DNA of 64,000 bases from Lumbricus rubellus (Eukaryota > Annelida > Clitellata > Crassiclitellata > Lumbricidae): assembly GCA_945859605.1 (NCBI GenBank), contig OX243811.1, forward strand, positions 35,130,250-35,194,249. The letters are read 5' to 3'. Numbering within the stretch: the stretch's first letter is position 1; each line of letters opens with the position of its first letter. The notes beneath the pieces are model-generated. The model was not told the origin of the DNA, made no database searches, and saw only the letters and a list, made by a program, of their open reading frames with translations. Position numbers and translations under genes: made by a program. Shown here piece by piece: positions 50,634-61,548 of the stretch.

Positions 50634-52159
50634 TTAACCCTTGATGCTCTATGCCTTTCGTAGAACCTCTTCTCGGACATTCTTCTCTCGTCGGAATACA
50701 GTTTCGTTTTACTGCGCTGGGTTTGGAAGCGCCTTTCAGTAGTCCTATTGAAGAGGTGCTATAAAAATTCTCGCAATGAACGAATGAATCACAAAACTAT
50801 TGACTGCAAATGCAACATGGTCAACGCGGCAACTCAACGCGTCCTCCTTCTCCTGATCGTTCTCTCGTCTTCCAGTTAGAAATGCACACATAAAGTCAAC
50901 ACCGTTTCTATGCGTAAACTTTCTTGCTCAAGTGGCTTCGTATGATCGTTCTCTAAATTGGAGAGTCTTCTCTTCTGGCGTTGGTCCTCGAAATTATTTC
51001 CTGTGAATATTCAGTGTTCAGACGATCCTCAGACATATCACATCGTCAGTGATGTTGTGGAACACGATGGCCAATGGGTTCATGCAATAAACTTGAATAA
51101 AGCATGTCATCTCCCATACACTCTACTCTTCTTGTCTATTCGAAAGTAGGCTTGCACGTTGAGTTGCTGAAACTGAAAACTAATTCCGCTTTGACCGTAG
51201 AATCGCGGGTTCACTTTTGCTCGCATTTGTCAGACCTCCACGAAGTCGTTGAACCGAACAAACCGGGAACATCGGAAACTCATATACGAGTTGCGCACAG
51301 CAGCAAGCTCTTAACCTTGGAATGTTTCGATGTTGCATATTCGAAATCACCTCCACCCCTCCACACCAAACTCTTGACATTTCTGACTTTGTCTGGTGGT
51401 GGTTGAGATTGTCTGGTACAACCAGCGTGACAACTGCACAGCTTATAATATCGCTTTATCTTCTTAATCTTACAATCTGCTACTTTAAGGTCAAGCAGTT
51501 CGCTTCTTACTGTGCCTCTCACCTTCATCATTAACTCGCTAAAGGTCAGACATTTTTCTTAATACGCTTATATAATTTTACTTCTCATATAACTGTAGGC
51601 TACATCCTGCGAGTGTTTAGACTTTAGAGACATGAAGGGATATTGCCAATAATAAGCTCCGGGCAGCAAACCAGACAAATTTTAATTATTATCTTTCTCC
51701 GCGTTCTCCTCCTCCTCCTCCTCCTCCTCCTCAGCTAACGCTTCCACCCCATCATCCCTCCTCTTCCTCTCCATCCATCCATCTCTTCCTGCGTCCGATT
51801 AGAGAGGCGGTGGCGGGCGCCGTGACCTTCGCAGTTAATCCACTGGAGCAGAATGCCCGACGAAGGCGAGAGATGCATGCAATCTAAACATCAACGAACG
51901 AAGGCGGCTGAGAAACGTTTTATTATATGCTTAGCCAATATCTTGTATTATTACAATGGATTATAGACTTGCATTTCATACATCCGCATGTGTATGCATA
52001 AATTTATATGGCAGACTTTTATAATGTGCGTGGAGGTTAGAATTACTCTGAGTGAAGGTTAGGACGTCTGAACATACACGGACCACCGCTTAGAACGCAA
52101 AGAGCAACAAAAGAAGACAAAGACCAACAGTAAAATAAGACATAAAAAGAGAATAAAAA

Positions 52160-52470
52160 GATAAAGAATGAGGGTCAAACTGGACGAAGGAACGAAAGAG
52201 AATTTAAGGACAAAAGAGAAACACGAAGCGAAGGATGTTTAGAAGGACAAAACGAAGAAGGAACGAAAGAGTAAAGGACAAAAGAGAAACACTAAGCGAA
52301 TGATGATTAGAAGGACAAAACGGAGAAGGAACGAAAGAGTAAAGGACAAAAGAGAAACACTTAGCGAAGGATGGTTAGAAGGACAAAACGGAGAAGGAAC
52401 GAAAGAGTAAAGGACAAAAGAGAAACACTTAGCGAAGGATGGTTAGAAGGACAAAACGAAGAAGGACTAA
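52160..52470. repeat. Minisatellite of about 68 bp, four to five copies
   Basis: Units read GGACAAAACGAAGAAGGAAC, GAAAGAGTAAAGGACAAAAG, AGAAACACTAAGCGAAGGAT, GGTTAGAA, with small differences. Confidence 0.9.
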
Positions 52471-53401
52471 TGAAAGAAACGTTGGAAGGACGAGCGAGAA
52501 GAAGATGTGACACAATGTCAGGAAGAAATAAACAAAATACGAATAAATGACTCAAATTTTAAGGAAAAAACTTTCAGCCGAATGAATGAAAGGGAGGGGC
52601 AAGGCAGCTGTAGATGCAATTTTAACACAACGAAGGGTAGAATATCCAGAAAAGGAGAAGATAAATAAAATTATGAGAATTCTGCACCGTTTACATTTGT
52701 GACGCTGGGGATGGTTTTCCGTCACATGACGGTTTTGGACCTTTTTATTTATTCATATTCTACAGATATTTTTCTTGAAAATAGTTTTTACAGAATGAAA
52801 ATATCTTATTTCTAACTGAAGTTATACTCATTTGAATCTGCAATTTGCTAAATCATTACAATTGAGAAAATCGAGCTTAAAGTTTCGGAACATTTGTGTC
52901 GGGTAAGTCATTAGTAACCATTAATTTATTCTTCTGCAATTTTGCTGGTCAATTCATGGCTATATCCTGTATCGAATACATCAAACGGCATGCAAATCGA
53001 ACCACTACTTTCAAAACTGTGATAGAAATACAATCTAGGGGATATAACCTACTGCTGAATTGAATTAATGAAACTAATGCAAACAACGCATCTAACGCGC
53101 AGGCGGGGACAGATCGACGTTTCATTGTGACCGACCGACGATGTATGAGTCTTAAATAGCCTAACACAAACAAATAATTAACAAGGTTCTTCAAGGTAAG
53201 CTCGAATATGGTAGCCTACTATACCCCATTCTTGATTTGATTAAATTTATGCAAACATTGTGACTGATGATACAATTGTTTGCGATTTGTTGACTCGGCT
53301 GGGAGGCTTATTAGGCTAATGACCCGCTAGTCAAAGAAATAAGGCTTTGACATCGAAGCGTGAAGGGACCTACGATATAATTGTTCGCGATTTGTTTACT
53401 C

Positions 53402-55000
53402 TGTAACGGCCTGCCCCCACCTCGAAAGAAGCCCACGTGACCTCGGGTCCCACCCCTGGTAATGCTCTTCAGCCTCCCAAGTGGTAGGGGCCCGCCCTAG
53501 GATTTCAATCGAGGCGCCGCACTGTTGAAGGGGTTCTCTGCTGTCAGGTAAGACTACAGGTTCAACTAAGTAGGTAAGATCTACGGGATCCATTGATTTC
53601 CCTCTGGTAAAGTCGTAGTTTAGGGTTGGGTCTTCCACCTCAGGACGGGGATGTCTCTCATCGGTACCAGGATTGACTTCGGTCGAGTGGCGACATATGT
53701 CTGCGGTTCCCGGTCTGGGAACGACGGCTTCCTCGAATTGAAGACCGTCTGGGTTCAAATCCCCTTCAACAGGTTGTGTAAATCCCCAATCCTTAGATGT
53801 GGTCAACCCTTCCCTTCTCTTTTCCCTCATTACCTCACATTCTTCTCGGGAAAGACTACCCCGGTGGTGTTGCTTTTGTAAGTGGCTTATCTCTTGACTA
53901 AGGCTCTTGAATTGGGACTCTTGTCGTTCCATAAACATCCCTAGGGTTTCTGACACAGTTAGTAAAAGTTCCCCAACTTGTTTACCCTTTATTTCTAATT
54001 GGTCAAGACGGTCTGGGGTTCCTCCCTTCTCCCCTTCAGTTATGCATTCCTCTAGTTCCTCATCAGAGTGATCCTCAGACCTGTTAGGAGTTTCCATTAT
54101 TCAATGATTTATTAACGTCAGATTTAATTTATTTTAATTAAACAATTCAACTGAGTATAATGTACAAGCGTTGCTGACAATTAACATCGGTGATCGGGCC
54201 TAGATATCGTTCTTCAATAACTATGCAATATGTCTTCAAAGTCAGCCGAATCTCCGTAAATAATCAGCAGGCGTGCACAACCTTAATTCTAGTAATCGTG
54301 TTTGATAATTAGCAGTCAGGTATAATGAATCACAATTCAGACTGTAGCTTTCTACCGTTATTCAATATCGACTTAGGTTTCAATTCTTATTATCAATCAA
54401 CATTAATTTCTAATTAATTAACTACACTTGGTTTCGGATTCTGTTATGGAGCAATTAGATTAGTTAATACTTCCCTGGTAATTTCCGTGCAATTTGGCCA
54501 ACACTCGCATTCAAATATGAAAAGAAGATCGGAAGATTTCTTGTCCGAATATTGGAATATATGACAATAAAGATTCACACAGAATCAGCTGCAAACTGTG
54601 CCAAAACCAGTCGCTTAGTCAACGGTATATTCTTATTCATGAAATCAGGCAATCAGCCACACATTCAGCATTTTTAGACCCAAAATATGCAGAATTTCTT
54701 GTCTACACGAGCCGACCTCTCACTCCGATCAAAACTTCCAGTCGACTGCGCATTTCGGCGTTGGAAGCGGTCACGTGATCTGGATCAACCAATCAGCGAC
54801 TTACACGTTGGCCGAATCTAAAAATAGAGTGTCGCATTGCGACACTTTCTGTTGCAGCGAAGTACTGCACCGAAGGTCAGATCTAAAAGCGGCTAAAACC
54901 GAAGGCCGGTCGCAAATTTAGCAAGGCCGCAAATTAATAAGTGAGTACGCCGAGCGGCCTAAAAGGAGGTTAAATTGTAGCGGCCTCATAGGACGTTACA
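53402..55000 (-). repeat. 3' LTR (left copy)
   Basis: Begins TGTAACGGCC and ends GGACGTTACA on the plus strand, a TG...CA LTR with TGTAACG/CGTTACA inverted ends. It contains the same 232-codon frame start as the right copy, here dead-ended by flanking sequence (stop at 53396). Confidence 0.97.
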
Positions 55001-55014
55001 CACCCCCCCCACTT
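55001..55014 (-). promoter_or_regulatory. Polypurine tract
   Basis: The minus strand reads AAGTGGGGGGGGTG immediately before the 3' LTR, the expected place and composition for plus-strand DNA priming. Confidence 0.75.
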
Positions 55015-56244
55015 AATCCAATTTTCCACTTATTGGAAAATTTCCAGAACAGGGTCCGAAACCAAACAATATAAACAGGCAACCTTAACTAATTTACTAC
55101 GTAAGAACAATATCCTCAACTGATATAAATTGTACCGACAACCCCGGTGCGCTTAGGTAAAAAGGGTTCATGCCCCAAAAAGAATTACCAAGTCTAAACT
55201 TATAACCATCACGAAACTGACATCAGCAATTTAAGGGTATCACAAAGAATCTCTGTGCTGAATCAAATTTACAGTTAACACAAATTATAATCATCATTCC
55301 TAATCCATCACTTGCACGGAGCCACTTACTAGGATAATTAAATGTCTTCCAAACACATATTCCCTGCTCCGGCACCAAATCTTACTAAGCTATTATGCTA
55401 ACAAATCAGCACATTAGAATTCAATTTAACAGGTTACCATTAACTATGAATCAAATACACGTTACACAATAAAAGAAGACTATTTCTTTTAAATTCTATC
55501 CTCTCCCGTAACCAAAGAGATTTCTGGGAAAACTCTGTTCCTTAGTTCAACATACAATCGCTATCAGCGATGGGCAGTCAACACTTCATTACCCACCTTA
55601 CACGTTACTAGGGCTGAACTATTAAGCAAAGGCTTTACTGCTTAGCGAAGCATACCCAAGCCACACTAGGACGGATTTCCCCATGACCTATGTAATAGTC
55701 TTTCGACGTCCACCTTACAGGACGGAGCATAACAGAGCAGACCTTCCGGAACTAGCAAACAAAGGATTTACTATTCAGGGAAACATACCCAAGAAGCTAG
55801 TACGGATTTCTCCCTGACTTATGCAATAGACTTTCTACGTCCACCTTACAGGACGGAATATAATAGAACAGACCCGTAACGCTGTCCGGACAGTTACAAC
55901 CCACTATTCTACATCTGAACCTGCCTTCACTAACCATATAGAATTCAAAATAGCCAATAATCTCATCATAGATTATTCAATTAATCATGATTATGCAATC
56001 ACATCCTCTATACTACATACAAGCACAGCATTCTTGCCCTTCTTCGTGGCAACAAAGAAAACAATGCAAGTAAAACCACAAGTAAACAATTCTTACTCTA
56101 CCCCCATGATCTAACCTAGATCAAGTTTAGAAACAAAATTCATATGTATTTGTTTTCATCCAAAGGAACTAAAACCAGGCTTCTCGCCAAAGCCTAAACC
56201 TATCGCCATTACGCGATATTATCTTACACTACATACAGGTAACG
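55015..56244 (-). other. Long 3' untranslated part of the LTR element
   Basis: About 1.2 kb without a coding frame. It contains a diverged tandem duplication of period about 133 bp (55617-55745 and 55750-55873; shared ACGTCCACCTTACAGGACGG). It may be regulatory, or the remains of a deleted region. Confidence 0.6.
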
Positions 56245-59200
56245 TTACCTATATCTTACAGGGCGAACAATGTTCCTGCGAGTTCTCGCATCGGACATTA
56301 ATTCCTCAACTTCAGGATTATTCAATCCATTCAGGGTCTCCAAGTCTAAAGGACCTATGGGAAACCTAGCGGGTTTCACTCTCCTATCATACCGGAAATT
56401 TCTGTTAGTGACAAGGCGCTGCATAAATCTTCGAGCAATTTCAAAGTTATTTTGCACATTCTCAATTTGATTCACAACAAAATCATCGGTACTAGACAAA
56501 ACATTTGCAACTTGGACATCTCCTAAAACTAAATCAATCGGCCTGCACAACTCTCTTGACAGGAACAGCCGGTTAGGTGTGAATCCGGTGCTTTCACTTT
56601 CACTTGCTCGATAGGCGGCGAGGACGTAGGGAAGATGCACATCTTCCGAAGAGAAGTCGGTGAGAACAGACGGAAGATGTACACCAACGGAGGGAGGGTT
56701 TGCGAAGCCAGGAGAAGGATGCACATCCTCGTTAGAAGGATTCCGGGCTACCACCTGTAGAGGGAGTAGATTCGACGAGTCTGAAGTTTCCTTCAGGCGT
56801 GGAGTTTCGGTTCCTGCACCTTCCGGCTGACTGGTCCAAAACTCCTCCGAAGTTTTCGAATTCGCTTGCACGACACGGATTCCTTCCTTTCTTTCATGGT
56901 CACGAGAAGCTACTATTCTGCGACACAGTTTTACACGTGGCTTGCAGTGAACGTCGAATCTGTGACTTCCTGCCAGGATCCAGTTGCGACCGACATGCCA
57001 AAGTACATTTTCGTCTTTCATCCAGGAAAGTCCAAGGATCAGTTCAGATACCTGTTCTGTGACTAAACAGGGAATCTGGAATTCATGACCGTCGATTTGC
57101 AGTTTCAGTATTGTCTCTCCCACAACACGAATAGCAGACCCGTTAGCAGCTAACAAGGACTGTTCAGAATTCTGCACATCTTTTGGGTCTACTAGCGAAG
57201 CAGGGCATAATGTCATTTCGCAGCCAGAGTCAAGCAAGGCTAGGAGGGATCTTCCATTCAGTTTCACAGACAGGTAGGCATCATTCCTACCCTGGACGTG
57301 TCTGACGTTACCTTCAGGATTCCCGGCGGTTTCTTCGAATTCTTCATCCGCTGGCGACCTCTGGGGACGTTCTGGACAAACGCGAGCCAAATGTCCCGGT
57401 TGATTGCATTCATAGCAGCGACGATTGTCCCGTTTCACCCGAGGAAAGTTATTGTCTCTATTTCGGTTCCATTGTTGATTGTTGGTTCCTGTTCCCCAGG
57501 GTGGTGACGAACGTTGCGGCTGCCATTGCCGAAACTGACCCTCAGTTGAAGTAGCACTCAACTGGTTCTGGAACATTTCTTTCATCTGTCGGGTCAGCGT
57601 CTCTTGCAGCTGGTTGAATCTTTCGTCGAGGGTTGTTTCTACTTCTCTCACCGTTTTGATGCGACCCGGTCGACGGTCGTGGAACCCGGTGGTGTCTTCA
57701 TCAGCGCGGCGGTAGCCTTCCAACCGGAGAGCGATTTTGTAGGCGCTATCTAACGTGGTTGGTTCCCGCTCTCTTACCTTAAGAGCTAGGTCCTTGTCTG
57801 ACAGAGCGTCAAGAAAAGCTCGAATAGCGATTGTCTCACTATGCGCGGGCGACGGTCCTGGGAAAGCTAAAATCATAAGCTTCCGGATGTCTTGTACCAG
57901 CTGGCCGAGATCCTCACCCAATTTCTGACGACGAGTATTCAGTTTGGTTTGGTACAAGGCTGCCTGGTCTGAGCTTCCGTATCGTAGTCGAAGACGGTCG
58001 ACTAGATCGGTGCAGGTGGTGATGGCTTCCGAGTCGAATTCATGCAGAAGTTGGTCTACCGGTTCAATTAGCGCGCACGTCAGTTGGGCCAGTTTCTCCT
58101 CTTCAGTCCAACGGTTACTTTTCGAGCATACTTCGAACTTCTTAAGGAACACTTCTACCGAGGTCTTACCGTTGTATCGGTCCAGCTTCATTTGCGATGG
58201 CATTCTTCTATCTGGAAAATTTGAATGTTCAGTTAGTAGTTTTCCAGCAGGTTCTTTCCTTTCACGAGCAATTGGTTCAGATCGAGACGGTTTGGCAGTG
58301 TCCTTTTTCGGCGACAACTCTCGAGCACAAGAGCTGACGATTGTGGGCGGTTCTTCAGAAGCAACACCGCTCCCGAGTATGAACGGATTAGGCAGGTCAT
58401 CTTGGAGACCACCCGCGACAATCGGTTTCATTGTTGGCCACTGCATTAATTGTTTCGCCAGGGCAACCCGTTCATTGTACGAGTCTGGACCGTAGTAGGG
58501 TACGAAGATGGGCTGTACTGTCTCACGAGGTAAGTATTCGTAGCTCTGGGTAACCTGGGTTTTTACCGACGAAGACATCGTTGACATTATCGGCCGACTC
58601 GAAGATGTCGTCAGGGTGGGCATACGAGGAGTCGAAGCAGAAGCGAACGCGATCTTTTCTGATTCAGGTTTCATTTCACGTACCTGGACGTCGTGCATAC
58701 CCACATTCTTCGAAGAGATGATTCGTGGAGGAAATTCATTCGATCGTCGAAGGTCTCCAGTTTCAGCGTTCATGAATTGGTACGACGAGTATGGGAAGGT
58801 GGCAGCCCGTGGAGTTGCAGATGACATGAGACGAGGATGTGCATCTCGTGGACCCCAGTCGTACTCTCGTGTGAACGACAAATCCCCATTTGATTTATCT
58901 ACAACTAACATTCCAGAGTTAGTACATGTTTTCAAACAGTCTTGCCCTATAGCTATCGCATTTGAATCGAACACAAATCGATGTAAAGGCCGCATATCAG
59001 TTACTTCTGAGTCTTCACTATTGCATTTCAATTGTTCGGTTATATCATTATTTAACCGGTTTTGTTTCATGCGCAAATACGACTCATAGTCAGAACTTTC
59101 ATAAATCGTATTTAAATCTCTATGATAGACAGTTTCATTCCTAACAATTTCGGGTTCTTTTCTGGCCCTTGTATCTTGACTAAGTTGGACCTGAGCGTCA

Positions 59201-60057
59201 GCTGTATTTGAACCTAGTTCCCAAACCTCACTTAGTCTAGGACCAAATGTACCTGAGCTTACTTTTACCTTACTTAATCTGGTGTCAATTGTATCTGCAC
59301 TAGATTGGATTTGAACCTCTGTATCTGACCTTAATTTCAAAACCCCACTTCTGGTACCAAGTGTAACGGCCTGCCCCCACCTCGAAAGAAGCCCACGTGA
59401 CCTCGGGTCCCACCCCTGGTAATGCTCTTCAGCCTCCCAAGTGGTAGGGGCCCGCCCTAGGATTTCAATCGAGGCGCCGCACTGTTGAAGGGGTTCTCTG
59501 CTGTCAGGTAAGACTACAGGTTCAACTAAGTAGGTAAGATCTACGGGATCCATTGATTTCCCTCTGGTAAAGTCGTAGTTTAGGGTTGGGTCTTCCACCT
59601 CAGGACGGGGATGTCTCTCATCGGTACCAGGATTGACTTCGGTCGAGTGGCGACATATGTCTGCGGTTCCCGGTCTGGGAACGACGGCTTCCTCGAATTG
59701 AAGACCGTCTGGGTTCAAATCCCCTTCAACAGGTTGTGTAAATCCCCAATCCTTAGATGTGGTCAACCCTTCCCTTCTCTTTTCCCTCATTACCTCACCT
59801 TCTTCTCGGGAAAGACTACCCCGGTGGTGTTGCTTTTGTAAGTGGCTTATCTCTTGACTAAGGCTCTTGAATTGGGACTCTTGTCGTTCCATAAACATCC
59901 CTAGGGTTTCTGACACAGTTAGTAAAAGTTCCCCAACTTGTTTACCCTTTATTTCTAATTGGTCAAGACGGTCTGGGGTTCCTCCCTTCTCCCCTTCAGT
60001 TATGCATTCCTCTAGTTCCTCATCAGAGTGATCCTCAGACCTGTTAGGAGTTTCCAT
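56245..60057 (-). CDS. Gag-protease polyprotein fused to an integrase C-terminal remnant
   Basis: 1270 residues. Residues 1-232 are encoded inside the 5' LTR, and the next codons (LGTRSGVLK) lie over the primer-binding site. Residues about 60-95 look coiled-coil. The canonical retrotransposon Gag domain is near 620-790 (MKLDRYNGKTSVEVFLKKFE ... LRLRYGSSDQAAL). A zinc knuckle CYECNQPGHLARVC follows near 879-893 and an aspartic protease LLALLDSGCEMTLCP near 938-952 with ILGLSWM. After a linker the sequence jumps at about residue 1144 to AAYRASESESTGFTPNRLFL, the last part of a Ty3/gypsy integrase, then ARTRRNIVRPVRYR at the end. RT, RNase H and the catalytic integrase are absent, yet the frame stays open. 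The product would form particles and mature them but not copy RNA. The deletion or recombination scenario is inference. Confidence 0.92.
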   Translation of the reverse strand: METPNRSEDHSDEELEECITEGEKGGTPDRLDQLEIKGKQVGELLLTVSETLGMFMERQESQFKSLSQEISHLQKQHHRGSLSREEGEVMREKRREGLTTSKDWGFTQPVEGDLNPDGLQFEEAVVPRPGTADICRHSTEVNPGTDERHPRPEVEDPTLNYDFTRGKSMDPVDLTYLVEPVVLPDSREPLQQCGASIEILGRAPTTWEAEEHYQGWDPRSRGLLSRWGQAVTLGTRSGVLKLRSDTEVQIQSSADTIDTRLSKVKVSSGTFGPRLSEVWELGSNTADAQVQLSQDTRARKEPEIVRNETVYHRDLNTIYESSDYESYLRMKQNRLNNDITEQLKCNSEDSEVTDMRPLHRFVFDSNAIAIGQDCLKTCTNSGMLVVDKSNGDLSFTREYDWGPRDAHPRLMSSATPRAATFPYSSYQFMNAETGDLRRSNEFPPRIISSKNVGMHDVQVREMKPESEKIAFASASTPRMPTLTTSSSRPIMSTMSSSVKTQVTQSYEYLPRETVQPIFVPYYGPDSYNERVALAKQLMQWPTMKPIVAGGLQDDLPNPFILGSGVASEEPPTIVSSCARELSPKKDTAKPSRSEPIARERKEPAGKLLTEHSNFPDRRMPSQMKLDRYNGKTSVEVFLKKFEVCSKSNRWTEEEKLAQLTCALIEPVDQLLHEFDSEAITTCTDLVDRLRLRYGSSDQAALYQTKLNTRRQKLGEDLGQLVQDIRKLMILAFPGPSPAHSETIAIRAFLDALSDKDLALKVREREPTTLDSAYKIALRLEGYRRADEDTTGFHDRRPGRIKTVREVETTLDERFNQLQETLTRQMKEMFQNQLSATSTEGQFRQWQPQRSSPPWGTGTNNQQWNRNRDNNFPRVKRDNRRCYECNQPGHLARVCPERPQRSPADEEFEETAGNPEGNVRHVQGRNDAYLSVKLNGRSLLALLDSGCEMTLCPASLVDPKDVQNSEQSLLAANGSAIRVVGETILKLQIDGHEFQIPCLVTEQVSELILGLSWMKDENVLWHVGRNWILAGSHRFDVHCKPRVKLCRRIVASRDHERKEGIRVVQANSKTSEEFWTSQPEGAGTETPRLKETSDSSNLLPLQVVARNPSNEDVHPSPGFANPPSVGVHLPSVLTDFSSEDVHLPYVLAAYRASESESTGFTPNRLFLSRELCRPIDLVLGDVQVANVLSSTDDFVVNQIENVQNNFEIARRFMQRLVTNRNFRYDRRVKPARFPIGPLDLETLNGLNNPEVEELMSDARTRRNIVRPVRYR
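59343..59359 (-). promoter_or_regulatory. Primer-binding site, tRNA-Leu-like
   Basis: The plus strand reads CCCCACTTCTGGTACCA, like the 3' end of a tRNA-Leu(UAA) plus CCA; on the minus strand it starts TGGTACCAGAAGTGGGG two bases after the 5' LTR. One mismatch against the vertebrate tRNA-Leu(UAA) end as I remember it. Confidence 0.7.
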
Positions 60058-60960
60058 TATTCAATGATTTATTAACGTCAGATTTAATTTATTTTAATTA
60101 AACAATTCAACTGAGTATAATGTACAAGCGTTGCTGACAATTAACATCGGTGATCGGGCCTAGATATCGTTCTTCAATAACTATGCAATATGTCTTCAAA
60201 GTCAGCCGAATCTCCGTAAATAATCAGCAGGCGTGCACAACCTTAATTCTAGTAATCGTGTTTGATAATTAGCAGTCAGGTATAATGAATCACAATTCAG
60301 ACTGTAGCTTTCTACCGTTATTCAATATCGACTTAGGTTTCAATTCTTATTATCAATCAACATTAATTTCTAATTAATTAACTACACTTGGTTTCGGATT
60401 CTGTTATGGAGCAATTAGATTAGTTAATACTTCCCTGGTAATTTCCGTGCAATTTGGCCAACACTCGCATTCAAATATGAAAAGAAGATCGGAAGATTTC
60501 TTGTCCGAATATTGGAATATATGACAATAAAGATTCACACAGAATCAGCTGCAAACTGTGCCAAAACCAGTCGCTTAGTCAACGGTATATTCTTATTCAT
60601 GAAATCAGGCAATCAGCCACACATTCAGCATTTTTAGACCCAAAATATGCAGAATTTCTTGTCTACACGAGCCGACCTCTCACTCCGATCAAAACTTCCA
60701 GTCGACTGCGCATTTCGGCGTTGGAAGCGGTCACGTGATCTGGATCAACCAATCAGCGACTTACACGTTGGCCGAATCTAAAAATAGAGTGTCGCATTGC
60801 GACACTTTCTGTTGCAGCGAAGTACTGCACCGAAGGTCAGATCTAAAAGCGGCTAAAACCGAAGGCCGGTCGCAAATTTAGCAAGGCCGCAAATTAATAA
60901 GTGAGTACGCCGAGCGGCCTAAAAGGAGGTTAAATTGTAGCGGCCTCATAGGACGTTACA
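59362..60960 (-). repeat. 5' LTR (right copy), contains the Gag start codon
   Basis: Same ends and length as the left LTR. The ATG at 60057 leaves about 900 bp of LTR upstream of the ORF (with a GATTGG and a CACGTG motif near 60745) for promoter and leader. Confidence 0.97.
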
Positions 60961-61214
60961 ACTCGACCAGCAGGCATGAATGGAATACGTTGGGTCCGAT
61001 AAACAGAACCGACTTAAATACGAGACTCTTTCAAATCTTATAAAGAATTTTAATTATGTACCCACTTAGACAATAGACCACATGTTTCCTATCGTCGGCG
61101 GAATCTTTATCGCTTCGCTGAATAAGACCCGTGTTCATCGGACAGTCTTATCAATTCATTTTCTATGGTAACTCGGCCCGGACCACCTTTGGACTACTCT
61201 TACGGACAACCCTT

Positions 61215-61320
61215 TTGACTTGACGCAGCGCTCGTGAATAAGCTGGTGCTCCACACTTGGCTTCCGAATAGCACTTTACATGTAGAAGCTTGGAGACTAT
61301 AGGCTACGATTACGATTAGG
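61215..61320 (+). repeat. Dispersed repeat, copy 3
   Basis: GCAGCGCTCGTGAATAAGCT then GGCTT, CGAATAGCACTTTA and TACGATTACGATTAGGGCC match the LINE-interrupted copy at 15735-15825 plus 17548 onward. Confidence 0.65.
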
Positions 61321-61488
61321 GCCTGCCTATAGGCTAGGCTTATCACTATTTGAACAGTTTAACAGCTTCAGAATTTCACTTTCCATTAGGTTAATGTAAA
61401 TTAAGCTTAGTGTGAATAATGTTCATACGAATTCTTTCCGAAACAAACGCAAAAATAACGTTTCTCTCCGAAAGTAACTAAAGAAAAT

Positions 61489-61548
61489 GAGCAACATCAA
61501 CAAGTTGAGAGACCAAGAATTGCTAGATCGCATGCGCACGATCGAAGG
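61489..61548 (+). CDS. Possible first coding exon, unknown gene
   Basis: ATG in a good context (GAAAATGAGC) opens MSNINKLRDQELLDRMRTIE, a helical polar start, and reaches a donor-like GAAG|GTCAGTG. No second exon or family was recognised, so this is tentative. Confidence 0.25.

Larger units (their letters stand above)
49775..53395. other. Intergenic, low-complexity blocks, no gene recognised
   Basis: (GA)n at 50089-50116, (CTC)n at 51706-51733, a minisatellite at 52160-52470, and a tiny TTAA-flanked element at 50579. Open frames at 50138-51531 have no recognisable domain. Confidence 0.35.
53398..60964 (-). mobile_element. Young non-autonomous Ty3/gypsy-type LTR retrotransposon
   Basis: Two 1599-bp LTRs (53402-55000 and 59362-60960) bracket 4361 bp. 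Target duplication ACTC at 53398-53401 and 60961-60964. The element reads on the minus strand: 5' LTR on the right, tRNA primer site, gag-protease frame, 3' untranslated part, polypurine tract, 3' LTR. By eye the LTRs differ at one base (53839 A against 59799 C), so insertion was recent. RT, RNase H and the integrase core are missing; the LTRs, primer site and polypurine tract are intact, so it could be mobilised by a complete relative. Confidence 0.95.

Noticed and set aside
53396..54097. 233-residue minus frame as a separate gene
   Set aside because: It is the LTR copy of the Gag N-terminus, ended by flanking DNA.
57944..58495. 183-residue plus-strand frame
   Set aside because: It is exactly antisense to the Gag domain of the LTR element and has no own features.
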